Assembly: GCF_001650495.1 (NCBI RefSeq)
Contig: NZ_LWCS01000020.1
Coordinates: forward strand, 1-64,000
Direction of reading: 5' to 3'
Length of the DNA: 64,000 bases
Source of the DNA: Mycolicibacterium iranicum
GTDB taxonomy: Bacteria; Actinomycetota; Actinomycetes; Mycobacteriales; Mycobacteriaceae
Below the pieces are notes generated by a model. The model was given only the letters and a program-made list of their open reading frames with translations. It had not been told where the DNA came from and ran no database searches. How positions within the stretch are numbered: position 1 is the first letter of the stretch; each line of letters opens with the position of its first letter. The position numbers and the translations under genes were made by a program. Of this stretch, positions 26,787 to 34,726 are shown in pieces.

Positions 26787-28312
26787 GGGTTCTCCAAACG
26801 AGTGAGTTGCTCCACTCGCGCCGGCGCGGGGTTGGGCGCCAGCGTGTCGTGGGCCAGCAACGCGTCGCTGCGCGACAGCGTCGGGCCTGCGGCGAACTGG
26901 GACAGCACCGACCAGGGAATGGGCAGCGGTGCGGAGGTGAGCCCGAGATCCTCCACCGTTTCGGCTGAGTCGATGCCGAAGCGAACGCCGGTGTCGCTCA
27001 CCCAGAACAGCGATCCGCTGCTCTCGACGAAGTAGCCAGTACCGGGAGGTAACGCGACCTGGTTGGCGGGTCCGCCCGGAGTGCCCGCGCTGACGAGGCC
27101 GACGGTACGCAGGCCGTCGGGGATCGGCAGCGTGGCGCCCGACAACAGGCTCAGTGAACTTGTCTGTGCGCCTTCGGGTTCCGCCCACTCGGCACAGATC
27201 ACCGGATCGGTCGCGGTGTCGACCAGCGTGACGCGCTCCGCCGGGTAGGCATCGACGTCGATCGCGGAGGCTTCCGGGGTGCGGGCGACGATGTCGGCTT
27301 CCAACCGCGGCGGCTGCGCCAGGCCCCAGGAGTTGCTGTTACGCAGGATCGCTGCGACGACCGGTGAGATCGGCTGCAGCCCGTCCATCAGCACGACATA
27401 GTGCCGCAGCGTGTTCGCCGAGCCGTCGGTGTCATAGGCGACGACGACCGAACCCACCGGGAACGGTTGGGGCAGCCCCAGATCCGAGGGTAGGCCCGCG
27501 CCGACGATCGCCGGGGCGACGAGCGCGGGCGATTCCGGGATCGCGTTGAACAGGCCCGAGGCGATGGGCTGCGGCGCAACGGCGTCCACACCGATCCCGA
27601 TACCGCCGGTGACGGCGCGGTCGGCAAGATCGATCGGGCTGCGCTTGCCGTTCCACAGCAGCCAGGTCCTGCCTTCGTTCTCGGCGAGAACCGCGTGTCC
27701 GGCCGCAAGTGCGGCGGCGCGCTCACCACCTTCGGCGGGCCGTCCTGCGATCACCGTGACACCGGTGACGCTTCCGGTTGCCGCGTCGCACACCGTCCAG
27801 TGCGCGTCTCGGCTCGGGTTGGTCACCATGCGTTCCGGGGCACCGGGTATACCGAGCATGTTGCCGCGCGGGAACTGGTCGAGCTCACTGCTTTTCACCA
27901 TGGCCGGGTTGTCGGCCCTACCGGTGATCAGCCGCGCCGAGGTCAGGTTCAGCACCGGGTGGAGTTGATCGCCCAGCCGGACGTACAACGCGGCTGTATC
28001 GCGATCGGCGAGAACGGGATCGGTGCCTGCGTCACCTGCGGGCCGGATCAGGGAGAACAGGAAGCAGCCGATCAACCCGGTGACCAGGATCAGCGCGCCG
28101 ACGAGCACGGAGCGCGATTGGGTGCGCAGCGGGTCGACCAACATCCGGGTGTCATGCAGCGCTACACCGGAAGCAATGCGGCGCATGACGAATCGCCACC
28201 CGGTGACCTGGTGGCGGGTGACGAAACCGCGCCGATAACCGACTCTCTCGGGATTCTCGTTGACCGGCGTCCGCGACGTGAATGACCGCCGTTCGCCGTC
28301 CGGCCCGCTCAT
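26783..28312 (-). CDS. eccB3: ESX-3 core membrane complex component EccB3
   Basis: A 509-residue protein with a cytosolic N-terminus, a single transmembrane helix at about 69-89 ([17 protein letters not shown]) and a large periplasmic domain with the repeats typical of EccB. EccB forms the periplasmic face of the T7SS membrane complex and contacts MycP. The N-terminal [19 protein letters not shown] segment is strongly family-like. It overlaps both eccA3 and eccC3 by four bases. Confidence 0.95.
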   Translation of the reverse strand: MSGPDGERRSFTSRTPVNENPERVGYRRGFVTRHQVTGWRFVMRRIASGVALHDTRMLVDPLRTQSRSVLVGALILVTGLIGCFLFSLIRPAGDAGTDPVLADRDTAALYVRLGDQLHPVLNLTSARLITGRADNPAMVKSSELDQFPRGNMLGIPGAPERMVTNPSRDAHWTVCDAATGSVTGVTVIAGRPAEGGERAAALAAGHAVLAENEGRTWLLWNGKRSPIDLADRAVTGGIGIGVDAVAPQPIASGLFNAIPESPALVAPAIVGAGLPSDLGLPQPFPVGSVVVAYDTDGSANTLRHYVVLMDGLQPISPVVAAILRNSNSWGLAQPPRLEADIVARTPEASAIDVDAYPAERVTLVDTATDPVICAEWAEPEGAQTSSLSLLSGATLPIPDGLRTVGLVSAGTPGGPANQVALPPGTGYFVESSGSLFWVSDTGVRFGIDSAETVEDLGLTSAPLPIPWSVLSQFAAGPTLSRSDALLAHDTLAPNPAPARVEQLTRLENP

Positions 28313-30141
28313 TGCGGCACCGACAGGCCGAGACCGCGCAGCTGGGGCGCGACCGAGTTGCCGACGTCACCGGCGGTGATCGTCATCAACTCGTCGTCGG
28401 TGAAATCGTCGTTGTCGGAATGGTCCAGCCGGTATTCGCGCTCCTCTTCGGACCGTTCGACGAGGTTGCGTACGAAGCGGCCGTTGCCTGCGATGTCCAG
28501 GCTGCGGCGCTCGACACCGTTGGCGTCCGGTGTCGTGGACGCCGCCAAGTGGGCGAACAACGTCTCCATGTCGGAGCGGGCCGCTTCTTCGAAACGCGAG
28601 TCACGCTTTTCGGCCATCCGCGTGGCGATTTCGACGAGCTCCTTCGGTGAGTACGACGGGAAGTCGATGCTTCGGGTGAAGCGGGACCGCAGGCCCTCGT
28701 TGGCGTCCAGGAACGCGTCGAGGTCCTTGCGATAGCCGGCCACGATGACGACGAGACGGTCGCGGTCGTTCTCCATGCGTGCCAACAGGGTGTCGATCGC
28801 CACGAGGCCGAAGTCGTTCTTGGCCCCCGTCGACACCAAGGCGTACGCCTCGTCGAGGAACAGCACGCCGTCGAGCGCGCTGTCGATGATGGCGTTGGTC
28901 TTGGCCTCGGTCTCGCCGATGTGTTGGCCGATCAGGTCGGCCCGGTGCACCTCGCGGACCGTCTCCTTCTTCAAAAGGCCCAACCCGCAGTAGATTTTGG
29001 CGACGACGCGCGCGATCGTCGTCTTGCCGGTGCCGGGGGGCCCGGCGAATACCAGGTGGTTGGTGCGCTGCGCCACCGTCAGGCCGCGTTCCTGGCGCTT
29101 GATCGCCATGGCCACGGAGCTTTTCAGGCGCGCCACCTGATACTTGACTTCCTCGAGCCCGATGAACTCGGCGAGTTCGGCCTCGGCTTCGACGAGCAGG
29201 TGTGCCTTGCGGTCCTTGGCGCCGGGATCGACAAAATCGGCTTCACCCGGTTCGGTCTCCGGGTCCCACGGATTGCTCCGCGCCTCGATGCGGGCGGCAG
29301 TCGTCGTCGGTATCCCGAAGCTGTTGTCCAGCAACGCTTCTTCGATCTGTCCGTTCTCCGGGTGGGCGGCGTAGAGCTCCTGCAGCAGCTGTCGGGCATC
29401 CTCGTCTTCGCCTTGAGCGCGCAGCGCCAGCGCCTTGGCGAGTCCCCCGTCGACGGCCGCCACGGCGATCGGTCCTTCGCAGCGCTCGAGGTGTGACAGC
29501 GCCGGGGCGAACATGCCCAGACGCGCCAGGGCGATACCGAGCGCGATGCGGGCAGCATGCGCGGACGTCTCGTCGAGGGTCTCGTCGGTGACCAACGGGG
29601 TCAGCATGCGGACGACATCCGACCAGCGGGCCGTGCGGTAGAAGATCGCCACACGGATCCAGCGGGCATCCAGCCAGTCGCAACGACGGTCGAGCTGCTC
29701 CGCGACAAGTTCGTCGGCCTCTTCGTAGCGGTGGGCGTCAGCCAGCCGGACGGCGTAGGCGAGGGCGAAATCGTCGGGGGTGGTGGCCCGGAATCGCAGA
29801 TACAGACCGCTGTCATACGTGAAGCCCAGCGCCCCGGGCGCAAGCTCGATCTGGCGCTGTAGCACGCCCGCGGTGCCCGCCGACGTGTGCCAGATGGCCT
29901 CGACCACCTGCGGCGAGACGTCGCCGGACGCGGCCAGGCCGATCCATGCGTCGCACTGATCGCTGGCGATGCGCGTCAGCGCGGCGAAGCCCGAGCGCGC
30001 AGCGGTGAGATCCGCGGGGCGCTGGCGATCGTGCACGGCAAGTCCGAGCGCGCGGCAGCACGTGGCGAAGCGGCTGACCACGTCCTGATCGACGCGGCCT
30101 GAAGCGGGCGGGGCCGCGACGGTATGACTACCAATGTCCAT
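28309..30141 (-). CDS. eccA3: ESX-3 cytosolic AAA+ ATPase EccA3
   Basis: A 610-residue protein. Residues 1-290 form TPR-like helical repeats. Residues 320-600 form a CbxX/CfqX-type AAA+ domain with Walker A GPPGTGKTT near 367 and Walker B VLFLDEA near 430. EccA interacts with PE-PPE or EspG cargo in the cytosol. It is the first gene of the ESX-3 operon. The ATG at 30141 lies 72 bases downstream of an IdeR box, which should place the operon under iron repression. No strong Shine-Dalgarno sequence is visible. Confidence 0.95.
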   Translation of the reverse strand: MDIGSHTVAAPPASGRVDQDVVSRFATCCRALGLAVHDRQRPADLTAARSGFAALTRIASDQCDAWIGLAASGDVSPQVVEAIWHTSAGTAGVLQRQIELAPGALGFTYDSGLYLRFRATTPDDFALAYAVRLADAHRYEEADELVAEQLDRRCDWLDARWIRVAIFYRTARWSDVVRMLTPLVTDETLDETSAHAARIALGIALARLGMFAPALSHLERCEGPIAVAAVDGGLAKALALRAQGEDEDARQLLQELYAAHPENGQIEEALLDNSFGIPTTTAARIEARSNPWDPETEPGEADFVDPGAKDRKAHLLVEAEAELAEFIGLEEVKYQVARLKSSVAMAIKRQERGLTVAQRTNHLVFAGPPGTGKTTIARVVAKIYCGLGLLKKETVREVHRADLIGQHIGETEAKTNAIIDSALDGVLFLDEAYALVSTGAKNDFGLVAIDTLLARMENDRDRLVVIVAGYRKDLDAFLDANEGLRSRFTRSIDFPSYSPKELVEIATRMAEKRDSRFEEAARSDMETLFAHLAASTTPDANGVERRSLDIAGNGRFVRNLVERSEEEREYRLDHSDNDDFTDDELMTITAGDVGNSVAPQLRGLGLSVPQ

Positions 30142-30213
30142 GAACTCTGTGTCGCGGGACGGGTCATCCGCCCAGTCCTGGGCGCCCGCCCCCCGCCGTC
30201 TCCCTTGCGTGGC

Positions 30214-30232
30214 TTAAGTTTGGCTAAGCTAA
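30214..30232 (-). promoter_or_regulatory. IdeR (iron box) operator upstream of eccA3
   Basis: TTAAGTTTGGCTAAGCTAA matches the 19-bp mycobacterial iron-box consensus (TTAGGTTAGGCTAACCTAA) at 16 positions, by eye. It lies 72 bases upstream of the eccA3 ATG. IdeR-Fe represses ESX-3 in M. smegmatis and M. tuberculosis, so the placement agrees with known biology. Confidence 0.85.
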
Positions 30233-30250
30233 CTTCGCGCTGAAGTTAGC
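30228..30250. repeat. Perfect 9-5-9 inverted repeat overlapping the IdeR box
   Basis: GCTAACTTC (30228-30236) and GAAGTTAGC (30242-30250) are exact inverted copies separated by five bases. The left arm lies partly in the iron box. It may extend the operator to a second IdeR dimer or bind another regulator. It does not look like the AT-rich TGAAAATnATTTTCA-type mycobacterial Zur box. Confidence 0.6.
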
Positions 30251-30300
30251 ATCACTCAGGCAAGGTGTCGAGACGCACCGGTGCGGCCGACGGGGCCCGG

Positions 30301-31167
30301 TCACACCAACGGGCGGCCGGTGCGGATACGCCAGTCCAGGTCTTTGAGCAGAAGGTTGAACGGAAACTCGCGGACGAAGCGCGGGGAGATGCGATTGACG
30401 GTCCGCAGCACCGTCACCAGCCGGTCGAAGCGGCGTTGCTTCTCCTCATCCCACGGCAGCCGCATCTCGTCGCGGAAGCGCTGCGGAAGAAAGCCGGAGG
30501 TGATCAGCAGCGCCACACTCTCCGCACGCCGCTGCAGCGGGTCCGGCAACTTCACCCCGCGCAGCCGGGACGCCGCGATCGGGAAGAGGAAGTCACGCAC
30601 CGTGTCGTCGATGTGCACGTCGTCGACCGCGGCCGCCCAGTATCGATCGAACGCCGCCCGGTCGGCGGGCCACATACTCTCGGGGACCTGCAGCATCGTC
30701 GCCAGTGCGCGGCCCTGCAGGTACAGCCGGTCCGCGGTCTGTTCGTCCATGTCCCCCACGAAAACTCGGTGCACGTCGACGACGCCTCGGTAAAGACAGG
30801 CTCCGACCCACAGCTGCAGGTTCTTGTCGAACGCGTGGTACTCGACGGGACTGTCCTCGGTGGAGAACACCTGGGCGTGCACGCGATTGACCGCACGCCG
30901 GAACGCGGCCTTCTGCTCTGCAGTGCCGTTGGTGGACACCGCGAGGTAGGTGAACGTGGTGCGGGCTCGCTTGACGGGGTGCCGGTCGATGCGGCCGCTC
31001 TCGACTCTGCTCTCCAGCACCCCGTAACCGACGCCCGGCCGCGCCAGTTGCATGATCACGTTGGCCGGGCCGGCGAGCAGACCAAGGCCGAGCATCCCCT
31101 CGTCCCTGCGCGCCGAGCGCCGCGACCGGCTGCCGCCAAATGTGTCGACCGATTCGTTCAGCGTCAT
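30301..31167 (-). CDS. DUF2236 / MpaB-family oxygenase-like protein (Rv0276-like)
   Basis: A 288-residue protein with the DUF2236 pattern: N-terminal LLAGPANVIMQLARPGVGYGVLES, central FDKNLQLWVGACLYRGVVDVH, and C-terminal LPQRFRDEMRLPWDEEKQRRFDRL. The family includes latex-clearing rubber oxygenase and mycophenolate MpaB, which use histidine-bound haem. A haem role here is inferred, and a substrate cannot be named. It is divergent from a TetR gene (99-base gap), the same arrangement as Rv0276/Rv0275c in M. tuberculosis. It lies upstream of the ESX-3 operon on the same strand but is separated from it by the iron-box promoter. Confidence 0.85.
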   Translation of the reverse strand: MTLNESVDTFGGSRSRRSARRDEGMLGLGLLAGPANVIMQLARPGVGYGVLESRVESGRIDRHPVKRARTTFTYLAVSTNGTAEQKAAFRRAVNRVHAQVFSTEDSPVEYHAFDKNLQLWVGACLYRGVVDVHRVFVGDMDEQTADRLYLQGRALATMLQVPESMWPADRAAFDRYWAAAVDDVHIDDTVRDFLFPIAASRLRGVKLPDPLQRRAESVALLITSGFLPQRFRDEMRLPWDEEKQRRFDRLVTVLRTVNRISPRFVREFPFNLLLKDLDWRIRTGRPLV

Positions 31168-31266
31168 CGAATGATGCTCCTCTCGGCGACGATGCCGTGA
31201 TTCCGCGCGCCAAATGTGCGAACGCGTGTTTCCTGATATTGCTCCCGCGTCCGGCCAGGTGTCAAT

Positions 31267-31896
31267 ATGGAAGGCATGGCCCAGGTACGTCCGTATCGGG
31301 GGGTGGAGGCTCCGCAGCGAGTCGCCGAGCGCCGACGGCGGCTGCTGGAAGCCGGCCTGGATCTGCTGGGCGGCAATCCGAACCCTGCCGACCTCACGGT
31401 GCGGGCCATTTGCGCCAAGTCAGGTTTGGCGGCCCGATATTTCTACGAGAGCTTCACCGACAAGGACGTGTTCGTCGGGGCCGTCTTCGACTGGGTCATC
31501 GCCGACATCGCCGCCACCACCCAGGCGGCTGTGGCCGCCGCGCCCGCCCGAGAACAGAGCCGGGAGGGCATGGCCAACATCGTGCGCACCATCTCCGGAG
31601 ACGTCCGGGTCGGGCGCCTGCTGTTCAGCGCACACCTCGACAACCCCGTGGTGGTGCGCAAGCGTGCGGAGTCCGGCGCGCTGTTCGCGCTGCTGTCTGG
31701 TCAGCACGCGGGCTCCGCGCTGCAACTCGAGCCCAACGACCGCATCAAGGCCGCCGGGCATTTCGTGGTGGGGGGCGTCACGCAGACGTTGAGCGCGTGG
31801 CTGTCCGGCGACCTCCACTTCACACCCGCGCAACTGGCCACCCAACTCGGCGCGCTCATCGATCAGCTCGCCGACCCCGACCTTTATCGCGACTAG
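31267..31896 (+). CDS. TetR-family transcriptional regulator (Rv0275c-like)
   Basis: A 209-residue regulator. The HTH lies at about residues 20-65 (ERRRRLLEAGLDLL..LTVRAICAKSGLAARYFYESFTDKD), with a helical ligand-binding domain after it. It is divergent from the DUF2236 gene, which is its most likely target along with itself. The stop overlaps that of the convergent VOC gene by four bases, sharing CTAG. Confidence 0.87.
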   Translation: MEGMAQVRPYRGVEAPQRVAERRRRLLEAGLDLLGGNPNPADLTVRAICAKSGLAARYFYESFTDKDVFVGAVFDWVIADIAATTQAAVAAAPAREQSREGMANIVRTISGDVRVGRLLFSAHLDNPVVVRKRAESGALFALLSGQHAGSALQLEPNDRIKAAGHFVVGGVTQTLSAWLSGDLHFTPAQLATQLGALIDQLADPDLYRD

Positions 31897-32462
31897 ACCC
31901 GAACGCGGCGGTCCGCCGCCGTCCGCGGTGTCGCTTTGGTATCGCTCTCGCCGAATTCTTTTGTCCAGCAAGCGAATTCAAGAGTGATTCCGTCGGGATC
32001 CAGAAAGTAGAACGACCTCACATACACGCCGGGATGCACGGTCGCCGAGACCTGCATGTCGCTTTCGTCGTGGTTGAGGATCGGGCCGACCCTGACACCT
32101 TTGTCCTTGAGCCGCTGCCGATATTCGTCGAACTTCTCGGCAGGTACGTGGAACGCGAGGTGGTTCATCGTGCTGACCGCGCTGACGATGTCGCCGATGC
32201 CGGGGATGGCATCCGGCGACGAGATACCCGGGACGCGATCCGGGGCATCCGCGAACCAGAAGAAGGCGACGCAATCACCGTTACCCGCGTCGAAGAAAAA
32301 GTGCTGTCCGATCCCTCCGGGCAGGTCGAGCGACTTGATGAGCGGCATGCCCAGCACGTTGCTGTAGAAGTCGACGGTCCGCGCCATGTCCGAACAGACC
32401 AGCGCGACATGGTTGATGCCGCCCAGTTCGAATTCGGTGTTGGTGTTCTGCGGCTTGATCAT
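31893..32462 (-). CDS. VOC-superfamily (glyoxalase/extradiol dioxygenase-like) protein (Rv0274-like)
   Basis: A 189-residue protein with the vicinal-oxygen-chelate pattern. Likely metal ligands are the His in GGINHVALV, the His in MNHLAFHV and the Glu in GITLEFACW. VOC enzymes isomerise, cleave or dioxygenate substrates bound to a metal; the length and N-terminus resemble extradiol dioxygenase-like Rv0274. ATG 32462 has a good AGGAAGG ribosome site; a longer open frame begins at 32498. Regulation may involve the inverted repeat at 32509-32530. Confidence 0.82.
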   Translation of the reverse strand: MIKPQNTNTEFELGGINHVALVCSDMARTVDFYSNVLGMPLIKSLDLPGGIGQHFFFDAGNGDCVAFFWFADAPDRVPGISSPDAIPGIGDIVSAVSTMNHLAFHVPAEKFDEYRQRLKDKGVRVGPILNHDESDMQVSATVHPGVYVRSFYFLDPDGITLEFACWTKEFGESDTKATPRTAADRRVRV

Positions 32463-32508
32463 CGTCGCGCCTTCCTGGAAGACCAAAAGTCTGGCCACGG
32501 GGCAGGCA

Positions 32509-32530
32509 CTGAATCTAACATCAGGTTCAG
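32509..32530. promoter_or_regulatory. Imperfect inverted repeat, possible operator in divergent promoter
   Basis: CTGAATCT, six bases, then AGGTTCAG: 7 of 8 arm positions pair. It sits in the 128-base gap between the VOC gene and the divergent Rv0272c-like hydrolase. Size and symmetry suit a TetR-family dimer, and the neighbouring TetR gene is a candidate, though not proven. Confidence 0.5.
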
Positions 32531-32590
32531 TTTCGGATCGTCAGGACGACATCTTCTACCGGACCACTACGACGGGGAGACCGGACACCT

Positions 32591-33727
32591 ATGAGCCGAA
32601 CCCCGGCCCCCCAAGCGCCCGGCGTCACCAGGGAATTCGTCGGCCTCGACTCGACCACGGCGCGGCGCGCAGGCTCGGGCGGGCACCCCTGTCAGGGCCT
32701 CTACCACCGCGGGATGGGACGCAAACCCAAGGTCGGGATGATCGCCACGCACTATCAGATCGACTTCTCCGAGCACTATCTGGCCGACTACATGGCCACC
32801 CGCGGAATCGGGTTCCTCGGCTGGAACACCCGGTTCCGCGGTTTCGAGAGCAGTTTCATGCTCGACCACGCTCTCGTCGACATCGGTGTCGGGGTTCGCT
32901 GGCTACGCGGGGTGCAGGGTATCGAAACCGTGATCCTGCTGGGCAATTCAGGCGGTGGGTCCTTGATGGCGGCCTACCAGGCCAACGCCGTCGACAGGCA
33001 CGTCACCCCGCTTGAGGGCATGCGGCCCGCAGCCGGACTCGATGATCTGCCGCCGGCCGACGGCTACGTCGCCAGCGCAGCGCACCCGGGTCGCCCCGAC
33101 GTGCTCACCGCCTGGATGGACGCCTCGGTCGTTGACGAAAACGATGCTGTGGCAACAGATCCGGATCTCGACCTGTTCAACGAACGCAATGGTCCGACAT
33201 ACGACGCGGACTTCGTGAAGCGCTACCGCACCGCGCAGATCGCGCGTAACGAGGCGATCACCGACTGGGCCGAGACTGAACTTCTGCGGGTCCGCGCCGC
33301 CGGATTCTCCGACCGCCCGTTCACCGTGATGCGGACCTGGGCAGATCCCCGCATGGTCGATCCCACGTTGGAACCGACGAAGCGCCCCGCCAACATGTGC
33401 TATGCCGGCGTCCCGGCCAGAGCCAATCGATCGACCCACGGCATCGCGGCGGCGTGCACTCTGCGCAACTGGCTGGGAATGTGGAGCCTGCGGCACGCGC
33501 AGACACGGGCCGAGCCGCACCTGGCACGTATCGACTGTCCCGCACTGGTGATCAACGCCGAGCAGGACACCGGCGTGTTCCCGTCCGACGCGCAACGCAT
33601 CTACGATGCCCTCGGCAGCACGGACAAGACCTTGCATTCCATGGACACCGACCATTACTTCACGACGCCCGGTTCGCGGTCGGAGAAGGCGGATACGATC
33701 GCCAAGTGGATCGCCCGCCGCTGGTGA
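32591..33727 (+). CDS. Alpha/beta-hydrolase-like protein (Rv0272c-like)
   Basis: A 378-residue protein. The fold segment KVGMIATHYQIDFSEHYLADYMATRG precedes the nucleophile elbow GNSGGGSLMAAY at about 118-129, and a terminal acid/His region (ALVINAEQDTGVF, DTDHYF) is present. It is probably a hydrolase or thioesterase; the substrate is unknown. In M. tuberculosis its orthologue lies beside fadE6. Its stop overlaps the GTG of the following dehydrogenase by four bases, so the two are probably co-translated. Confidence 0.82.
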   Translation: MSRTPAPQAPGVTREFVGLDSTTARRAGSGGHPCQGLYHRGMGRKPKVGMIATHYQIDFSEHYLADYMATRGIGFLGWNTRFRGFESSFMLDHALVDIGVGVRWLRGVQGIETVILLGNSGGGSLMAAYQANAVDRHVTPLEGMRPAAGLDDLPPADGYVASAAHPGRPDVLTAWMDASVVDENDAVATDPDLDLFNERNGPTYDADFVKRYRTAQIARNEAITDWAETELLRVRAAGFSDRPFTVMRTWADPRMVDPTLEPTKRPANMCYAGVPARANRSTHGIAAACTLRNWLGMWSLRHAQTRAEPHLARIDCPALVINAEQDTGVFPSDAQRIYDALGSTDKTLHSMDTDHYFTTPGSRSEKADTIAKWIARRW

Positions 33728-34671
33728 CCGTCCTCGCCCACTTCGTTCCGGGCGACAAGGTCACTGAATTCCTTGCCTCACAGACGGATTGGCTCGACGT
33801 GCGGTATTGCGCCGAAGACGACGACGAGACGTTCTATCGGGAGCTGCCTCACGCCGACGTGATCTGGCACGTACTGCGGCCCGTTTCGGCGGAGGACCTG
33901 GCCAAAGCGGTCAAGGTGCGGCTCGTCCACAAACTGGGCGCCGGGGTGAACACCATCGACGTCGCCGCCGCGACCGCCCGCGGTATCGCCGTGGCGAACA
34001 TGCCCGGCGCGAACGCGCCGTCGGTGGCCGAGGGCACGTTGCTGCTCATGCTGGCCGCGCTGCGCAGGCTGCCGGAGCTGGATCGCGCCACCCGCGCCGG
34101 TGAGGGCTGGCCCTCCGACCCGACGCTCGGTGAGACAGTCCGAGACATCGGCGGCTGCACCGTCGGTCTCGTCGGCTACGGCAGTATCGCCAAACAGGTC
34201 GAACGCATCCTGGTGGCCATGGGCGCCGAGGTGCTCCACACCAGCACCCGCGATGACGGCGAGCCCGGATGGCGCCGGCTGTCGGCGTTGCTGGCCGAGA
34301 GCGACATTGTCTCCCTGCATCTTCCGCTCACCGAAGCCACCCGCGGACTCATCGGACCCGACGCGTTGGCATTGATGAAACCCGACGCGATCCTGGTCAA
34401 CACCTCCCGAGGTCCGATCGTGGACGAGGCGGCTCTGGTCGACGCGCTGCGGACCGGTGGCCTGGCCGCTGCGGGCCTGGACGTGTTCTCCGTGGAACCG
34501 GTCCCCGCCGACAATCCGCTGCTCACTCTCGGAAACGTCGTGCTGACGCCACACGTCACCTGGTACACCGCCGACACGATGCGCCGCTACCTGGAGTTCG
34601 CGCTCGACAATTGCGAACGGCTTCGTGACGGACGCGACCTGGTCAACGTGGTGAACCAGGTGGCGGGGTAA
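33724..34671 (+). CDS. D-isomer-specific 2-hydroxyacid dehydrogenase
   Basis: A 315-residue NAD-dependent oxidoreductase. The Rossmann motif is VGLVGYGSIAKQVERI at about 144-159. The catalytic set is Arg in VNTSRGPIVDEA, Glu in DVFSVEP and His in LTPHVTWY. Such enzymes interconvert 2-hydroxy and 2-keto acids. The start is GTG 33724, which overlaps the hydrolase stop; the longer open frame upstream is a shadow of the hydrolase. This gene is not in the M. tuberculosis order I remember, so it may be an insertion. It reads towards fadE6. Confidence 0.88.
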   Translation: MTVLAHFVPGDKVTEFLASQTDWLDVRYCAEDDDETFYRELPHADVIWHVLRPVSAEDLAKAVKVRLVHKLGAGVNTIDVAAATARGIAVANMPGANAPSVAEGTLLLMLAALRRLPELDRATRAGEGWPSDPTLGETVRDIGGCTVGLVGYGSIAKQVERILVAMGAEVLHTSTRDDGEPGWRRLSALLAESDIVSLHLPLTEATRGLIGPDALALMKPDAILVNTSRGPIVDEAALVDALRTGGLAAAGLDVFSVEPVPADNPLLTLGNVVLTPHVTWYTADTMRRYLEFALDNCERLRDGRDLVNVVNQVAG

Positions 34672-34683
34672 CCTCGGTCCCAA

Positions 34684-34695
34684 CCAACCGGTTGG
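34684..34695. promoter_or_regulatory. 12-bp palindrome CCAACCGGTTGG upstream of fadE6
   Basis: A perfect palindrome located 31 bases before the fadE6 ATG and 12 bases after the previous stop. Similar ACCAACCGGTTGG-type sites are common operators of TetR-family regulators of lipid genes in actinobacteria. The cognate regulator cannot be named. Confidence 0.55.
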
Positions 34696-34726
34696 GGCCG
34701 GTCACGACGAGGTGAAAGGTGCAGCC

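Noticed and set aside
31236..31268. ATATTG...CAATAT inverted repeat just before the TetR start
   Set aside because: Arms are only six bases with a 21-base spacer, within chance expectation.
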